A DNA stretch of 64,000 bases from Azolla caroliniana (GCA_043228905.1 JBHGNT010000012.1:1798001-1862000), one strand, 5' to 3'. Positions 1 through 11,106 are shown, counted from the first letter of the stretch. Notes: generated by a model not told the origin, from the letters alone. A program made the numbers and translations.

Positions 1-930
1 TAAATGGATCACCCCACTAGAGCCACTCCCATCTAAAATGTCGTACTATAAAGAACACTTTATGCACTTCTCTGAGTTAGGTTTTATCACGCGCCCAAAA
101 TATCTAGATGTATTCTTACCACATGCACTAAGGGTTGCCATTGGTCAACTTAGAATATCATCTCACCAACTTGAGATTGAGAATGGACGTACTAATGGAG
201 TCCCTAGGGAGGAAAGGATATGTAGGTTATGCCACATAGAGATAGAGGATGAGTACCATTTTACATGCAAATGCCCCACCTATGCCGAGATAAGGGCAAA
301 ATACCAAGACATACTTGGTTCCTCTCCCACCCTCCCTAAACTATTAGATACACTAGATATAAAGAAATTAGGTAGATACATCTTAGAATTGAAACACCAC
401 AGAGAGAACAAATTACAAAACGTTGATAATAATGTTGCTAATGTTTACCAACATATAACAAATGAAGTTTTTCAGGAACAGGGGGAGACAATGAATGTCG
501 ACACACCTGTACCACTCGGACTTCTCCTTGATGAAGCAGAAAATCAAAGAAGAACCAAACGCCCTCGGATGCCGGGTTTCAAAGCAACTCGACGAGATGT
601 AGAAGCAATAAAGAAAATAAGGGAACGTGAACTACACCGCCTAGAAGCCATGGCTAGGGCACTCTATGCATCGGGACCATGGGTCACACCCACACCAAAA
701 ACTTTTGACCTCCCACTTCTTTTTGAGAGACTTGGGTGGAAATGAGATTAGGCTTGGTGCAAAGTTTTGTACACTACTAGAACTTTCTTAGCTTAAGCTA
801 TTTTCTTTTATTTTTAGTTTTGATGATTGGATAAACACTCATCTTTTGTTGTAACCTATTTGTCTCATGGGCCAAATTTGGCCTTAGAAGACGTTAATAT
901 ATCTTTCTTTCTTTCTTTCTTTCTTTCTCA
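1..930 (+). mobile_element. 3' end of a non-LTR retrotransposon (LINE copy 1)
   Basis: This is the 3' end of a LINE whose 5' part lies outside the window. The last coding stretch ends with TGA at 743-745. A 3' UTR of about 150 bp follows and ends in a (TTTC)n microsatellite tail at about 902-930, not in poly(A). A second copy of the same 3' end lies in inverted orientation at 1190-1870; the two UTRs align over most of their length, sharing the block around CTCATGGGCCAA. A microsatellite tail is typical of RTE-type LINEs, so that clade is my tentative assignment. Confidence 0.8.
38..745 (+). pseudogene. LINE reverse transcriptase, C-terminal zinc-finger region (partial)
   Basis: The 235-residue open stretch is the C-terminal end of a LINE ORF2-type protein. 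It is not a free-standing gene, because a related copy at 29,222-29,755 shows the same protein continuing upstream of this ATG. The key signature is a Cys/His cluster near residues 61-80 (CRLC, then H and C further on, then CKCP), matching the zinc-binding tail after RT in many LINEs. The remainder is charged and ends at LFERLGWK. It is open here, but without the RT and endonuclease it cannot retrotranspose. Confidence 0.75.
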
Positions 931-1189
931 CGTGCATATCATACTAATCTTCCGCTGCTTAAAGTAACCATATAATTAGTCTCTAATTAACCCTAGTTAA
1001 TTACCTAATTACTTAACTAAACCAAAAAACTTAGCAAAGGAACTCATGAATACACATGCAAATTAAGTTCACGAGTTAAAGTGAGCACCCATAACAATAT
1101 CACAAGCCAAACAAACACATATGCATACAAGAGCTAAATTTAAGATATATATATTTATATATACATGTACAATACCCTTTATAGCCTAT
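931..1189. other. Spacer between two inverted LINE 3' ends
   Basis: This short AT-rich spacer separates the two LINE tails, which face each other. I see no coding potential, RNA gene or clear repeat in it. Confidence 0.5.
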
Positions 1190-1883
1190 AGATATAGAAA
1201 GAAAGAAATATATACTAACTTCTTCTAAGGCCAAAATTGGCCCATGAGACAATTGGTATACAACAAAATAGGGTGTTGACCCAATCATCAAAAATAAAAA
1301 TAGATCTTAAGTTAAAATAGTTCTAGTATTGTACAAAACATGTTATGATGTAACATATTCAATAAAGGAAATGACTTTGTACTAGGACTATTGTCATTTC
1401 CACCCAAGCCTCTCAAAAAGAAGTGGGAAGTCAAAGGGTTTCGGTGTGGGTGTGACCCGTGGTCCAACCATGGCTTCTAGGCGGTATAGCTCATGTTCCC
1501 TTATTTTCTTAATTGCTTCTACACCATGTCGAGTTGCTTTGAAACCCGACATCCGAGGGCATTGGGTTCTTCTTTGGTTTTCTGCTTCATCAAGGAAGAG
1601 GTCGAGTGGTGGAGGTGTGTCCACATTCGTCATCTCCCCCTGTCACTGAAAAACTTCATTTGTTACATGTTGGTGAATCTTACAAACGTTATTGTCAACA
1701 TTTTGTAGTTTATTCTTTCTATATTGTTTTAGCTCTAAGATATATCTGCCTAATTTCTTTATATTTAGAGTATCTAATAGTTTGGGCATGGTGGGAGAGG
1801 GACCGAGTATGTCTTGGTATTTTGTCCTATCTCGACATAAGTTGGACATATTGCATGTAAAGTGGTACTCATCCTTTATCTCT
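1190..1883 (-). mobile_element. Host LINE, 3' terminal part
   Basis: Minus-strand 3' end of the LINE that carries the nest. It holds the C-terminal zinc-finger and tail region (1394-1870, with frame damage near 1640), then a 3' UTR ending in TTTC repeats near 1190-1210. Its coding sequence starts abruptly at the residues following EIED of the zinc-finger motif, which is where the fragment at 29,222-29,755 stops. I therefore read the two as one LINE split by later insertions. The edge at 1871-1883 is one copy of a 13-bp target duplication whose partner lies at 29,209-29,221 (12 of 13 identical). Confidence 0.7.
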
Positions 1884-2047
1884 TTTTTCTTTTTCTTTTT
1901 TTTTGTAAAATCACACAGTTATATTAATTGCATGTAAAAAAAACCACTATCACAACTTGTAAGTCATCTTTACATATCTACATAAAGAGATACATATTCA
2001 TATCATTACAAACCACGAATATGTCTCTCAACATCCCATAACGTTTC
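1884..2047 (-). mobile_element. 3' UTR and poly(A) tail of an L1-like LINE
   Basis: On the plus strand a T-rich tract (about 1881-1910) reads as an antisense poly(A) tail, followed by about 140 bp of non-coding sequence that ends at the copia LTR. This is the expected 3' end of the L1-like element whose zinc-finger coding part lies beyond the copia insertion at 28,354-29,208. The 13-bp duplication at its two outer edges supports this. Confidence 0.6.
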
Positions 2048-2468
2048 TGTGAAAGTTAACGTGCGGAAGTGTTAAACAGAACCGGCTCAGTCGGATAGCA
2101 ACAGAGAATAAGATGAAGGTTTAATGGAGAAATTTAATACACATAGAATATACGAGGGAGAGACAGAGAGAGCAGAACATAAACATATATTCAAAATAAC
2201 TCTAAAACTCTATACATACAACGTGCTAAACAACACTATTTATACAAAGTCCATAAAGGACTAACAGAAGTACTGACAGGTACTTCAATACTCATACGAG
2301 CAACTGCCACTAACTACGAGACAATGATTACCTAGTAGTCTAGGCTACTACTAGGCTTCTGGTTCCCGCTCGAATCTGGCTCTCCGATCCGACCGGTTGT
2401 TTTCGGATACCGATCCGGCTCAGGCTTATTCAGCCGATTTAGATCCAATCGAGCTTGCTCACTCAACA
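2048..2468 (-). repeat. Copia 3' LTR
   Basis: This 421-bp LTR matches 27,929-28,348. On the minus strand a TATA-like box (TATAAATAG) lies in the region of plus positions 2234-2246. The polypurine tract abuts its inner edge. Confidence 0.9.
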
Positions 2469-2483
2469 CTCCCCCTCAAGCTC
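2469..2483 (-). other. Copia polypurine tract
   Basis: On the minus strand the 15 bases directly before the 3' LTR read GAGCTTGAGGGGGAG, the usual second-strand primer site of plant copia elements. Confidence 0.8.
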
Positions 2484-2919
2484 AACTTGAGGTCGGATTG
2501 TGGTGTTAGTGTCCGTGGCAGCCGATTCTTCTACCCAGCTCCTCGTCCGGTCCGGTCCGGTCTTGTTCGCCGCGACCCCTCTGGTTCTGCGCACCTCGAC
2601 CTCCTCGGTCGGCTTGTCTGCTCAATAGGCCCATTTAAGCTCCTTCGTTGTTATGACTTCGGCACCTATTGACCCGTCGGTTCCTTCGTGTTGGCGTCGA
2701 CTTCCGTTGCGACCGTGTCCGCTTGGCCTTTAGTTGATTCGGCTCCGCCGAATCCAATTGTGGAAGTGAATCGATTGTATCCGATTCGTTCTAGCCCTTG
2801 TCCGAATCAGTCGCTCCCGATTCATTTCAGCTCTTGTTCGAGTCAGTGTTCTCCAACTCGTCTTCCGGTTTCAGGCCCTTCACCACATCAAACCATGTTC
2901 GGGTCTTGGCCTTCTCCTT

Positions 2920-3642
2920 CTAGTCCACTTTGTCCTTCTTGACTTTGCCGCCGCTGCCGCTCGTTCCGACTTGTTCGAATGTGTCGACTCCCTTCGTCAA
3001 CTCGGCTTCCTTTTTCCTCTTGTCTCCCCCTTTGTTGGTTCTTCCCTTTCCGGTTCCTTGTCCGGTGCCATCGGTAGTTTCTTTGCCTTTGCCCATTCTC
3101 CCCCTCAAGTGCAGCACATCGAGATGCTGAACACCAAGCATTTTGGTGAAGTGCTACAACTTGTCCAATTCGAGCGGTTTGGTGAAGATGTCGGCAACCT
3201 GTCGATCCGTCTGAACCTACCGAAGTTCGACTTCACCACTCAGGACCCGCTCACGCACGAAGTGATAATACACTTATATGTGCTTTGTTCGAGCATGGAA
3301 TATGGGGTTCTTGGTGAGTTGTATGCTGCTTATGTTGTCGTAGTAGATTAGGATCGGGGTCGGCACCTCGATCCAAAGATCTCGTAGTAATCGCCGAAGC
3401 TAGATGGCTTCACAGGTGGCATTGGTAGCGCCCCGGTATTTAGCCTCAATGCTCGACAGAGCCACTATTGGCTGCTTTTGGCTGCTCCATGCAACAGCTA
3501 TGCTACCAAGGGAAAACATGTACCCAGAGGTGGATCGGCGATCCAATGCATCATCAGCCCAGTCGACATCGGTATATTTGACTAGCTTCCCAACTATACC
3601 TTGTCGGTAAGTCCTCGGTCCTTCATGCCGCTAACATACTGG
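2920..3642 (-). pseudogene. Copia RNase H and polyprotein C-terminus (broken)
   Basis: Read on the minus strand from 3642, this carries the end of the copia polyprotein: a YVSG motif, then a DVDWADD block, then RRSTSGY, then WSSQKQPIVALSS with an I in place of the usual T before EA(K/E)Y, all in RNase H. The tail HFVRER and ADIFTKPL precede the natural C-terminus. Several frame breaks are present. The upstream RT core with its YVDD box is missing from the window. The sequence is cut at 3642/3643 by the gypsy A LTR. Confidence 0.75.
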
Positions 3643-4104
3643 TGTATCGGTATTAGAGATCTAGGTACTAAAGTAAGCTTAAGATAAGGATAAAGTAATG
3701 ATAGATAGAAAGGAGAAAGAGAAAGAAGGGTGCCGATCCACCCGACCACCCCCGAGCGAAGGGATCGAGATGGACTCGAGCCTCGATCGGCGTCCCATAC
3801 CACCGCCGTGGCGTCGAGCTGACCTGGTGCTGGCGCGCTCGCTACAAGAGTTCACCCACCACAAGAGCAGAGTCTCGATGTAGTCCAAAGATGATCCAAT
3901 GAGGGTAGCTAGGCCTCTTATTTATAGCGATACCCAAGGCCCCCAGGCAAGTTCACACTTGACCTAATGGGTTGTCTCAATCCCGAGGATTAAAAGTAAT
4001 CCTCCCCTTCTTTACACTCTCATTTAACCCTCACACTTATCCACGTGTATAGAATACTACGGTAAATTCTCACCACGGGATATTAAATGGTCATGCCCGT
4101 AACA
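3643..4104 (-). repeat. Gypsy A 3' LTR
   Basis: The sequence has TG...CA ends, and its outer edge is where copia coding sequence stops. A polypurine run (minus strand AAAGAGGGGGAG, about 4107-4118) lies just inside. A TATA-like box (CTATAAATAAG) is near plus position 3920. No matching 5' LTR was found near 16,800-18,290, so the element now has one LTR only. Confidence 0.75.
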
Positions 4105-6268
4105 TACTCCCCCTCTTTAAAACATTGCACTCTTGCAATGGAAAGTTAGGGAAGTTAGTTCTAAGAGTATTTTCGCGTTCCCATGTGGCATCTTTTATTG
4201 ATTTATCCATCCATTTTATTTTAAATTCTCGGATTTCTTTAGTACGTAATTTTTTTGTTTTAACATCAAGAATTCTTTTTGGTACATGTGGTTTAGAAGA
4301 TAATTCTTCAGAAGTAACCAGAGTTTCAGTTGTAACTATATTGTCGCCAGAACCTAGAAGTTCTTTTAGACGACTCACATGAAAGATTGGATGAATTCCG
4401 ACACCATCGGGAAGAGCAAGACGATAGGCTGATGACCCAATGCGTTTGAGGACCGTAAAAGGTCCACAAAACCGTGGGGCTAACTTAGCGCACTTACCCG
4501 TAGACAATGTCTTAGAATTGTGAGGTACACGTAAAAATACCTTCTGTCCAGGGTTGAATACACGAGGTTTCCTATGATGATCGGCATAAAAACGCGCTCT
4601 ATCTTGAGCTGTTTTTATATTATCTCGTGCAATATGCAACATATCTTGCATATCCCGAAGAAAGTTTTGCGTACTTCGCAACTCATCATGATGTATATTA
4701 ACATCAATCGGGGCTCGTGGCTGAAAACCATACATCAACATAAAAGGACTATATCCCGTCAACGTATGCTTGGAGCTGTTATAAGCAAACTCCAAAATTG
4801 GGAGATAACGTTCCCATTTTGTTGGTTTTGCACCAACGTAGGCTCGAAGCATGTCCTCAATAATTTGATTTACTCGTTCTGTCTGTCCATCGGATTGAGG
4901 ATGATCCATGGAGCTCATGCTCAACGTAGTTTCTAACTTCTTAAAGACTTGCGTCCAGAAGTCACTAGTAAACTTTGGATCTCGATCACTCACTATATCC
5001 ATCGGTAACCCATAAAAACGAAACAATTCGTCAATGAATTGGTAAGCCAATTCAGGAGCTGTTACCGTGGTTTTAGTAGCAATAAATCTGGCCATTTTAG
5101 TTAGTCGATCAACCACAACCCAGATGGCATCATGACCTTTTTGGGTGCGAGGAAGGCTAACAATAAAATCCATGGATATACTTTCCCACTTATTATTGGG
5201 AATGTCCAAGGGATGTAAAAGTCTTGCGGCTTTAAGTCGCTCGGCTTTGTTAACCTGACACTGGTGACATTTAGTCACATAGCTATGTATGTCAGGACGC
5301 ATCTTAGGCCAATAAAATTGAGTGGAGATAAGAACGAGTGTACGATGTATTCCAGGGTGCCCTGCTGAGGGTGCATCATGGCATTCAAAAAGAATCCTCT
5401 TTTTGACCTCGGGTAAATCTGGAACACAAACCTTCCCATTACGGTAGAGCAAACCGTTAGCAATGTGGAAGTATTCCTTCGAGGATGTGGTGGTGTCTGT
5501 TCCAGACTCAACTCTTGCCCAGTATTTTGCGAAATAACTGTCATCAGGATACTTTCCTCGAAGGTGATCATAAAGATCTGATGTTATTTCAGTGAAGCTA
5601 AGCGTGTTAACTTCACGGATGCGACTTAATGCATCAACGACAGTGTTCATGGAACCTTTACGATATCGTATGGAAAAATCAAAGTCCTGGATGAGATCAG
5701 CCCATCGTGCCTTACGACCTTTCAGGTCTTGTTGGTCACAAAAATATTTCAAGGACTCGTGGTCCGTAGTTACCACAAAGCGATTTCCATAAAGATAATG
5801 GCGCCATGTTTTGAGCGCATGTATAGATGCAAATAATTCCTTTTCTTGAACGGTATACCAACATTGAGAAGAATCAAGTTTCTTAATCTCGAATGCTATT
5901 GGTTTACCATCTTGATACAAGACAACACCTATAGCATAATCGCTTGCATCGGTTTCAACCTCAAAAGGTTTTGAAGGATCAGGTAAAAGAAGTGAAGGAG
6001 CCTTGCAAACCAGGTCCTTGAGTTCCTTAAAGGCGAGGTCTAGTGTAGCATTCCACACAATAGGTTTTGTAGACTTACACGTTTGACCTTTTAAAAGATC
6101 AGTAAACGGCGTCGTCAATTGGGAGTAATTACGAAGAGACTTTCGCAAAAACCCGACAAAACCAAGGAATGATCGAACTTCTCGAATATTCCGAAGACTG
6201 GGCCAAAGCTTGATTTTCTCAATGTGAGAAGGATCAATTTCAACTCCTCGTTCGGTTATGAGATGTCA
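4091..6268 (-). pseudogene. Gypsy A pol: RT thumb, RNase H, integrase, chromodomain-like tail
   Basis: This is a 725-codon open stretch after the stop at 6266-6268. In order it holds the RT connection, RNase H (TDAS, QEKEL, TDHES, VVDALSR carry the acidic residues), the integrase HHCC finger (H and H around HPGIH, then CHQCQ), and the D, D, E integrase core (SMDF, SDRD, GQTERVN). A GPF module (APRFCGPF) follows, then a chromodomain-like tail around RILDVKTKK...WERE. That order and tail fit a chromovirus of the Ty3/gypsy group. The protein would act in cDNA synthesis and integration. The stop codon falls just inside the 3' LTR. Confidence 0.85.
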
Positions 6269-7363
6269 AAGATAAGTAATTGATTTCTTGAAGAACTCCC
6301 ATTTTGAGATCTTCGCATAAAACTGTTTGCCACGCAATGTTTGTAAAACAAAGCGGACATGTCTAGCATGTTCTTTTAATGTACGGTTATAAACTGAAAT
6401 ATCATCCAAGAAAATAACGACAAATTTTCCAAGTTGTTCTCAGAAAATGTCATTCATTTCTTGTTGAAAAGTAGCCGGAGCATTGGTCAAACCAAAAGGC
6501 ATAACCAAAAACTCGTAATGGCCATAGCGCGTACGAAATACCGTTTTAGGAACATCGTCCTCACTTATACGTATTTGATGGTAGCCAGTACGGAGATCAA
6601 GTTTCGTAAAATACCAAGCTCCCTGGAGACGATCAATTAGATCGTCAGCCCGGGGCAATAGGTACGAATTCTTGATCGTCACTTTATTCAAGCGTCGGTA
6701 ATTAATACACATACGCCATGTGCCCTCTTTCTTTTTTACCAAGAGAACTGGTGCACCCCATGGAGATTTACTATAACGTATATAACCCATTCGTAAGTAG
6801 TCCTTGAGTTGCTTAGATACCTCATCTTCTTCGGATCGACTTAAGCGATACAGAGGTATACTTATTGGTGCAACACCATGTACAATATCTATACGATGGT
6901 CTATATTACGTTTAGGAGGTAACCCATCAGGTAGCTCACTTGGAAAAACGTCATGAAAATCATTTAAGATTTCATCAAGTTGTTGTTCAAAATATGTTAA
7001 TTGAACTAAGACATTATCGATATTGTAAACGTGAATGTCCGGATCAAGTACACAATAAAATAACGTAGAACAAGACAACTCGGATATTGATGGACACGAG
7101 GAAACAATCGAGAGGGATTGTTTTTTTACACATTGAATAAAATGCATACAATCGTTCAGTACAAAAGACATGGAATGGCGAACCCAATCAATAAATAAAG
7201 AAGAGTTTTTATTATAAAACAAGGGATAACCCATTATTACATCGGTGGTACAAAGATTCATTACATGGAAGTCTACTTCCTCTATATAAGTATCAATAGA
7301 AATTCCTAATGAATGAATTGCCCCGTTGATGTATTGTACTCTTCCATCAGCCAAGTGCACCGT
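6269..7363 (-). pseudogene. Gypsy A protease C-terminus and reverse transcriptase (two in-frame stops)
   Basis: Reading resumes at 7363 with the C-terminal half of the retropepsin (VHLADGR, then DVIMGYP), then a linker. The RT fingers and palm follow ([50 protein letters not shown]). The FLDD catalytic box is present but lies beyond a TGA at 6440-6442; a second in-frame TGA is at 6266-6268. The protease N-terminus with its DSG lies on the far side of gypsy B, at about 15,690-15,800. The element is therefore cut in two within protease. Confidence 0.85.
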
Positions 7364-8513
7364 TGTCGTGAAGATTTTCGGCAATAGTGTGAAAATCCCA
7401 TAAAACGTACGAAATCGAGTATGAATCACATAGTACAATAATTGTGAAGATAACATTTTAAATAAATTTAATATCTAAGTACAAAATGATGGAGGTTTCG
7501 AATGCACTTTATTACACGAGAAACGGACAACTAAATGTCAAGATATGAGGGTATAAAGTTTGTGAAAGGAAAAGAGAAAATTGTGAGATATCCCACATAG
7601 GCACGACAAATACGGCTCTCATCATATATAAGGTGGAGCAAAAGATATTATCTTTGTGTCTATGTGTGGAGCATAGAGAGTTCAAGGTAACTTGAACTAA
7701 GAGTGGAGGTGGGCTAGCTACTCGTAAAGGGTTTTGGCCAACCAAAACCGGACCGGCGATGGAGTCGGTGATCCGACGGCATCCGATGGCAATCCGGCGA
7801 CGGTGATCCGACGGCATCCAGCGTCAGTGAGACACCAGCATCCGACGGCAATCCGGCGATGGCAAGGTGGCGACATCAGTAACCGACAACATCCGGCGAC
7901 GGCACCGGTAACCGACGGCATTCGACGAACCGACGTTCGACGACTATATAAATAAATATATAAATATATATACATATATACATATACAAGGAGGGCAAAG
8001 AAGGATTTGAACCTTGCACCTCCAAGTTAGGAATCAATTGGCTTACCATTAAGCCATGCTAGTTAGTTGGAATTATATTTCTATCATTATACTTTTACAT
8101 GTAAATTCTCATACATGAGAGCTAAAATGAGTGACATGGTTATCATGCACCACATGTAATACATAAGCGCCAAATGGCAAACATGCAATTTATGCATGTC
8201 TTGTACCCTCACATGCATCATATGCATGAGAGCATCTATAAAAGAAGGAAGGGGGAGGAGAAAAAACAAGTTTTTTTTTATTATGAAATTAAGAAGAAGA
8301 AATTCGTTATCAAATTGATGGTGTAACTTGTTTCTTAAATCCAAAGATAAAAGTTCAATCAATCTTTCTCAATCGTTTAATCTCAACTTCTCTCTTTCCC
8401 AATCTATCTTAAGTACTTTCTCGCCAAAGCTTGTATCGATTTTGAATCCTTCCGGTCCAGAACCCCGGCGGTTCTGCCTCACGATCCGCGCGTAGTGACG
8501 GATCTTCACAACA
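7364..8513 (+). repeat. Gypsy B 5' LTR
   Basis: This 1150-bp LTR begins TGTCGTGAAGATT and ends with an imperfect inverse of it (GATCTTCACAACA). It holds a TATA-like CATATATAAGG near 7625 and a GC-rich minisatellite of CCGACGGCA-type units at about 7755-7930. An antisense tRNA-like segment at 8003-8056 carries box B and box A matches and is followed by a TA-rich tail. Confidence 0.92.
8003..8056 (-). repeat. tRNA-like (SINE-head-like) segment in gypsy B 5' LTR
   Basis: On the minus strand a box A-like sequence (TGGCTTAATGGTAAG, plus 8042-8056) is followed, 28 bp later, by GGTTCAAATCC (plus 8003-8013). The latter is a strong match to the RNA polymerase III box B. A (TA)-rich run follows on the minus strand, as in SINE tails. 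The same segment is in the right LTR at 15,174-15,227, so it was present before the last transposition. It lacks a full cloverleaf, so I do not call a tRNA gene. Confidence 0.6.
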
Positions 8514-8521
8514 TAATTAAG

Positions 8522-8540
8522 TGGTGAACCTGACGTGAAC
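8522..8540 (+). other. Gypsy B primer-binding site
   Basis: TGGTGAACCTGACGTGAAC lies 8 bp after the LTR end. Gypsy C and D carry the same site with CCCG in place of CCTG, also just inside the LTR. It starts with TGG as a tRNA-primed site should. I cannot name the primer tRNA. Confidence 0.7.
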
Positions 8541-9173
8541 GAGGCGGTAGGAAGGATCAAGTCGAGATTAATACTTGGAGATGGCGTCCTCAAGCAACCA
8601 AGTGGGAGAGCTCGAAATGATGATGCTAATCGTCGAGCAAATGATGAGATCTCGGGACAACGACGTGAGCGTGGAGAAGGCTGTCGATCGTATCGTAGAG
8701 CTCGAGGGCCAATTCGATGGAAGGAATGTTACGAAGTTCCTTAATGCATATAGAAGGGAGATGAATCAGAGGGACGTATCCGAGGCACGTCAAATTGCAA
8801 GCTTCAAGAGAGTTGTCGCCAACAACATCCAAAGACACGTCATCGAGCTTCAAGAAGGTAAGACAACATGGTCCAAGTTCGAGAAAACGATACTAGCGGA
8901 GTTCGTGACTGAAGACTCAACGAGGATGACTCGACATGCCCTGATGAAGTGGATTGAGAAGAAGAATAAGAAGATGAGCGTCTCGAGGGTGTACGACGAA
9001 TTCGACCAGATGTTTAGTCGTCTCCCCAATATGGACCAAGTGTTGCTTGAAGAGGACAAGACTTTGTACTTCTTGAAGGCTGTGGACATAAAGGATAGAC
9101 GGGAGTTGGGGACTCTTCTTGAAGATGATACCCAAGCAAATGGGCTCGTAGCGGACTGGATCGCGGTGAAGCG

Positions 9174-9495
9174 TGTCATGAAGACATACATCTTGGCTTA
9201 TCATGACATTCATCTTGGCGAACCAGGAATCGAACCCATAACCTCTTGGTTTACATATTGTACTTTAACCATTGTAATAACATATGTGAGATGTAATCAT
9301 AATAATTATATGTTTAGTTATTACGAGATATTTAGAACATTCTAGATTATTCTAGAATGTTCTTGAATATTTCATGATTATATTTATTATTATTATTATT
9401 CATAAATATCTAAAATATTCTAGAACATTCTAGAATACTCCATAAGTGTCATGATAAGCCAAGATGTATGACATTCATCTTGGCTTATCATGACA
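9174..9495 (-). mobile_element. Solo-LTR-like insertion with heat-shock-element arrays and a tRNA-like segment
   Basis: The insertion has TG...CA ends and a perfect 5-bp target duplication (AAGCG at 9169-9173 and 9496-9500) inside gypsy B gag. Two perfect TTCnnGAAnnTTCnnGAA arrays lie at 9350-9367 and 9418-9435. A 24-bp perfect inverted pair lies near its two ends, around CATCTTGGCTTATCATG. On the minus strand it carries TGGTTAAAGTA (plus 9261-9271) and GGTTCGATTCC (plus 9226-9236), the latter an exact box B. It could be a solo LTR, a TRIM or a foldback MITE; the TG...CA ends with a 5-bp duplication favour an LTR. Confidence 0.65.
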
Positions 9496-11097
9496 AAGCG
9501 GGCATGCAATAGGCTCGACAAGCGTCGCCAATGGGTTGATGACACCGACTTGACGGGACCGACTACCACAGAGAAAGCAAGACCGCCGAAAGTAGCTGAG
9601 CCGCCAAGACAAAGTAACGTGGAAGAAAAGAAGATTGATGACGACATCATTGAAGAGCTAGCGAAGAAGTTCGAGAAGGTCACGCTAGCCAACATGAATC
9701 ATCGGGGCCCTAAGGGAAAAGAACCCTTTAGATGCGTGTGGTGCGATAGCATGGACCACATGAGAAAGGATTGTGCGAGCCTTCGAGAGGCGATTTGACA
9801 AAATATCGTATACATAGAGGACAACATGATCTGCTCAAGCGAGACTAGAAGACCCCTACGGGTGAATTTCGGAAGAGGAGGGATGAAGAAATCTATGGAG
9901 GATGCTGATGCGACTCATGTGGATGCGATGCACTATGCTGCGTCGGCCGGAATAAGAGTCGGGAAAGACAAGACTGAAGTTGCTAGAGCAGGAGCAAAGT
10001 TTTGGACTTCCGTTCTCGAATATGAGAAGAAGGGAAAAGTCACATCGAATGAGGTAGAGCTTGTGGACTGAAGCATGCAAAGCATAACCGGGTGGTCGGA
10101 TCCAGTGGACGACAACACCATACTCGCAGAGGTGATGTGCGACAACAACGAGGTGTTCGTCGAAGAAAAGAGAAAGAGAATAGAAGAGCAAGGCCCATCA
10201 AAAAGACATGAAACAAGGAACGTGAAAAAGAAGGACGATGCGGAGACGAGTCGACCTTTACAAACGGAGGAACGAGAATCAAGCCGAAAAGGGGAGCCGA
10301 GCATACGAGTTGAAGAAACGGTTCGGCCCTTGAAGGTTGGTGTCGAAGACCCCGCTCGGAGGACAAGGACTATACCTACCTATAAGCTAAGGTCGGACAT
10401 AGAGCAGACGACGGACCTAAAGAAGATTCTCGAAGAACGAGTTCTTGATAGCCACGTAACTTTGTCCTTGAGGGAATTGCTTGGCATTACGAAGAAGGAG
10501 TTCCATGACACGATCGTGAACCTTGTAAAGAGAAAGAGACAACAATCGGACGAGGAAGAAGAGAAGCCGCAAAAAGCAAAAACGAATGCCATAACGATGG
10601 CAAGAGATGAAATCGATGAAGATATGGTGGACAACCACTACACTCGACCTCATTGGGCACGAGCGACAACGGAGACGCCGGTGAAGATCGGGGAGAAGAA
10701 AGAGACCGTGGTAGCCTTGATCGACCACGGTTCGGAGATTAACCTCATGTCAACCGACTTCTACAAAAAAGGAAGGTGGCCAATCAATACAAACCACGGA
10801 TGGAAGATTCACGCGGCAACAAAGTCTACGGAGGAATTGTATGGAGCTTGTCCCAATATCAAAGTCACGATTGGGGATGTGGAGATGGATCAACACTTCT
10901 TCGTACAAGAATCGACGTCGCATCCTGTCATCCTAGGGCAACCTTATATCACATCATCTCGGATGGAGACCAAAGTGTTCGATAATGGAGCAGCCTTCGC
11001 ACGAATAAAGAGTCTTGACAACCAAAGATCGGTCCAATTCCTAACGGTGCGAGCCAATCATGAAAGGAATCGAGATAGTCTCGGAGGCGGATTCTCG

Positions 11098-11106
11098 GAT
11101 TTTTAG
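11098..11106 (+). promoter_or_regulatory. Candidate -1 frameshift site at the gypsy B gag-pro/pol junction
   Basis: The gag-pro frame ends GAT TTT TAG. In the -1 frame the same bases read TTT TTA GAG and continue into pol (FLER, then EAWG). The same GATTTTTAGAG occurs at the matching junction of gypsy C (minus, 21,943-21,955) and D (32,640-32,650). A Phe-tRNA on TTT could slip back one base when the ribosome meets the stop. This is inferred from the conserved sequence and frame overlap. Confidence 0.55.

Larger units (their letters stand above)
8575..11106 (+). pseudogene. Gypsy B gag-protease (three in-frame breaks and one insertion)
   Basis: One reading frame runs from the start near 8575-8581 to TAG at 11,104-11,106. 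In order: an alpha-helical capsid-type region, a CCHC knuckle (CVWCDSMDHMRKDC, near 9736-9777), a conserved GRGGMK block, a block with SLRELLGITKKEF, then a retropepsin-like domain (ALIDHGSEINLMS, then HPVILGQPYI). The protease motif is D-H-G where D-S/T-G is usual; gypsy C has the same. TGA codons at 9796-9798 and 10,069-10,071 interrupt the frame. A 322-bp insertion (9174-9495) also lies in it; with its 5-bp duplication it adds 327 bp and keeps the frame. Confidence 0.85.

Noticed and set aside
8000-8070. A tRNA gene on the minus strand in the gypsy B LTR
   Set aside because: Boxes A and B are good, but I could not pair a full acceptor stem, and a TA-rich tail follows. It is repeated in both LTRs, so a SINE-like module is a better call.
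9174-9495. Intron within gypsy B gag
   Set aside because: There is no GT-AG boundary; a perfect 5-bp duplication and TG...CA ends show an insertion.
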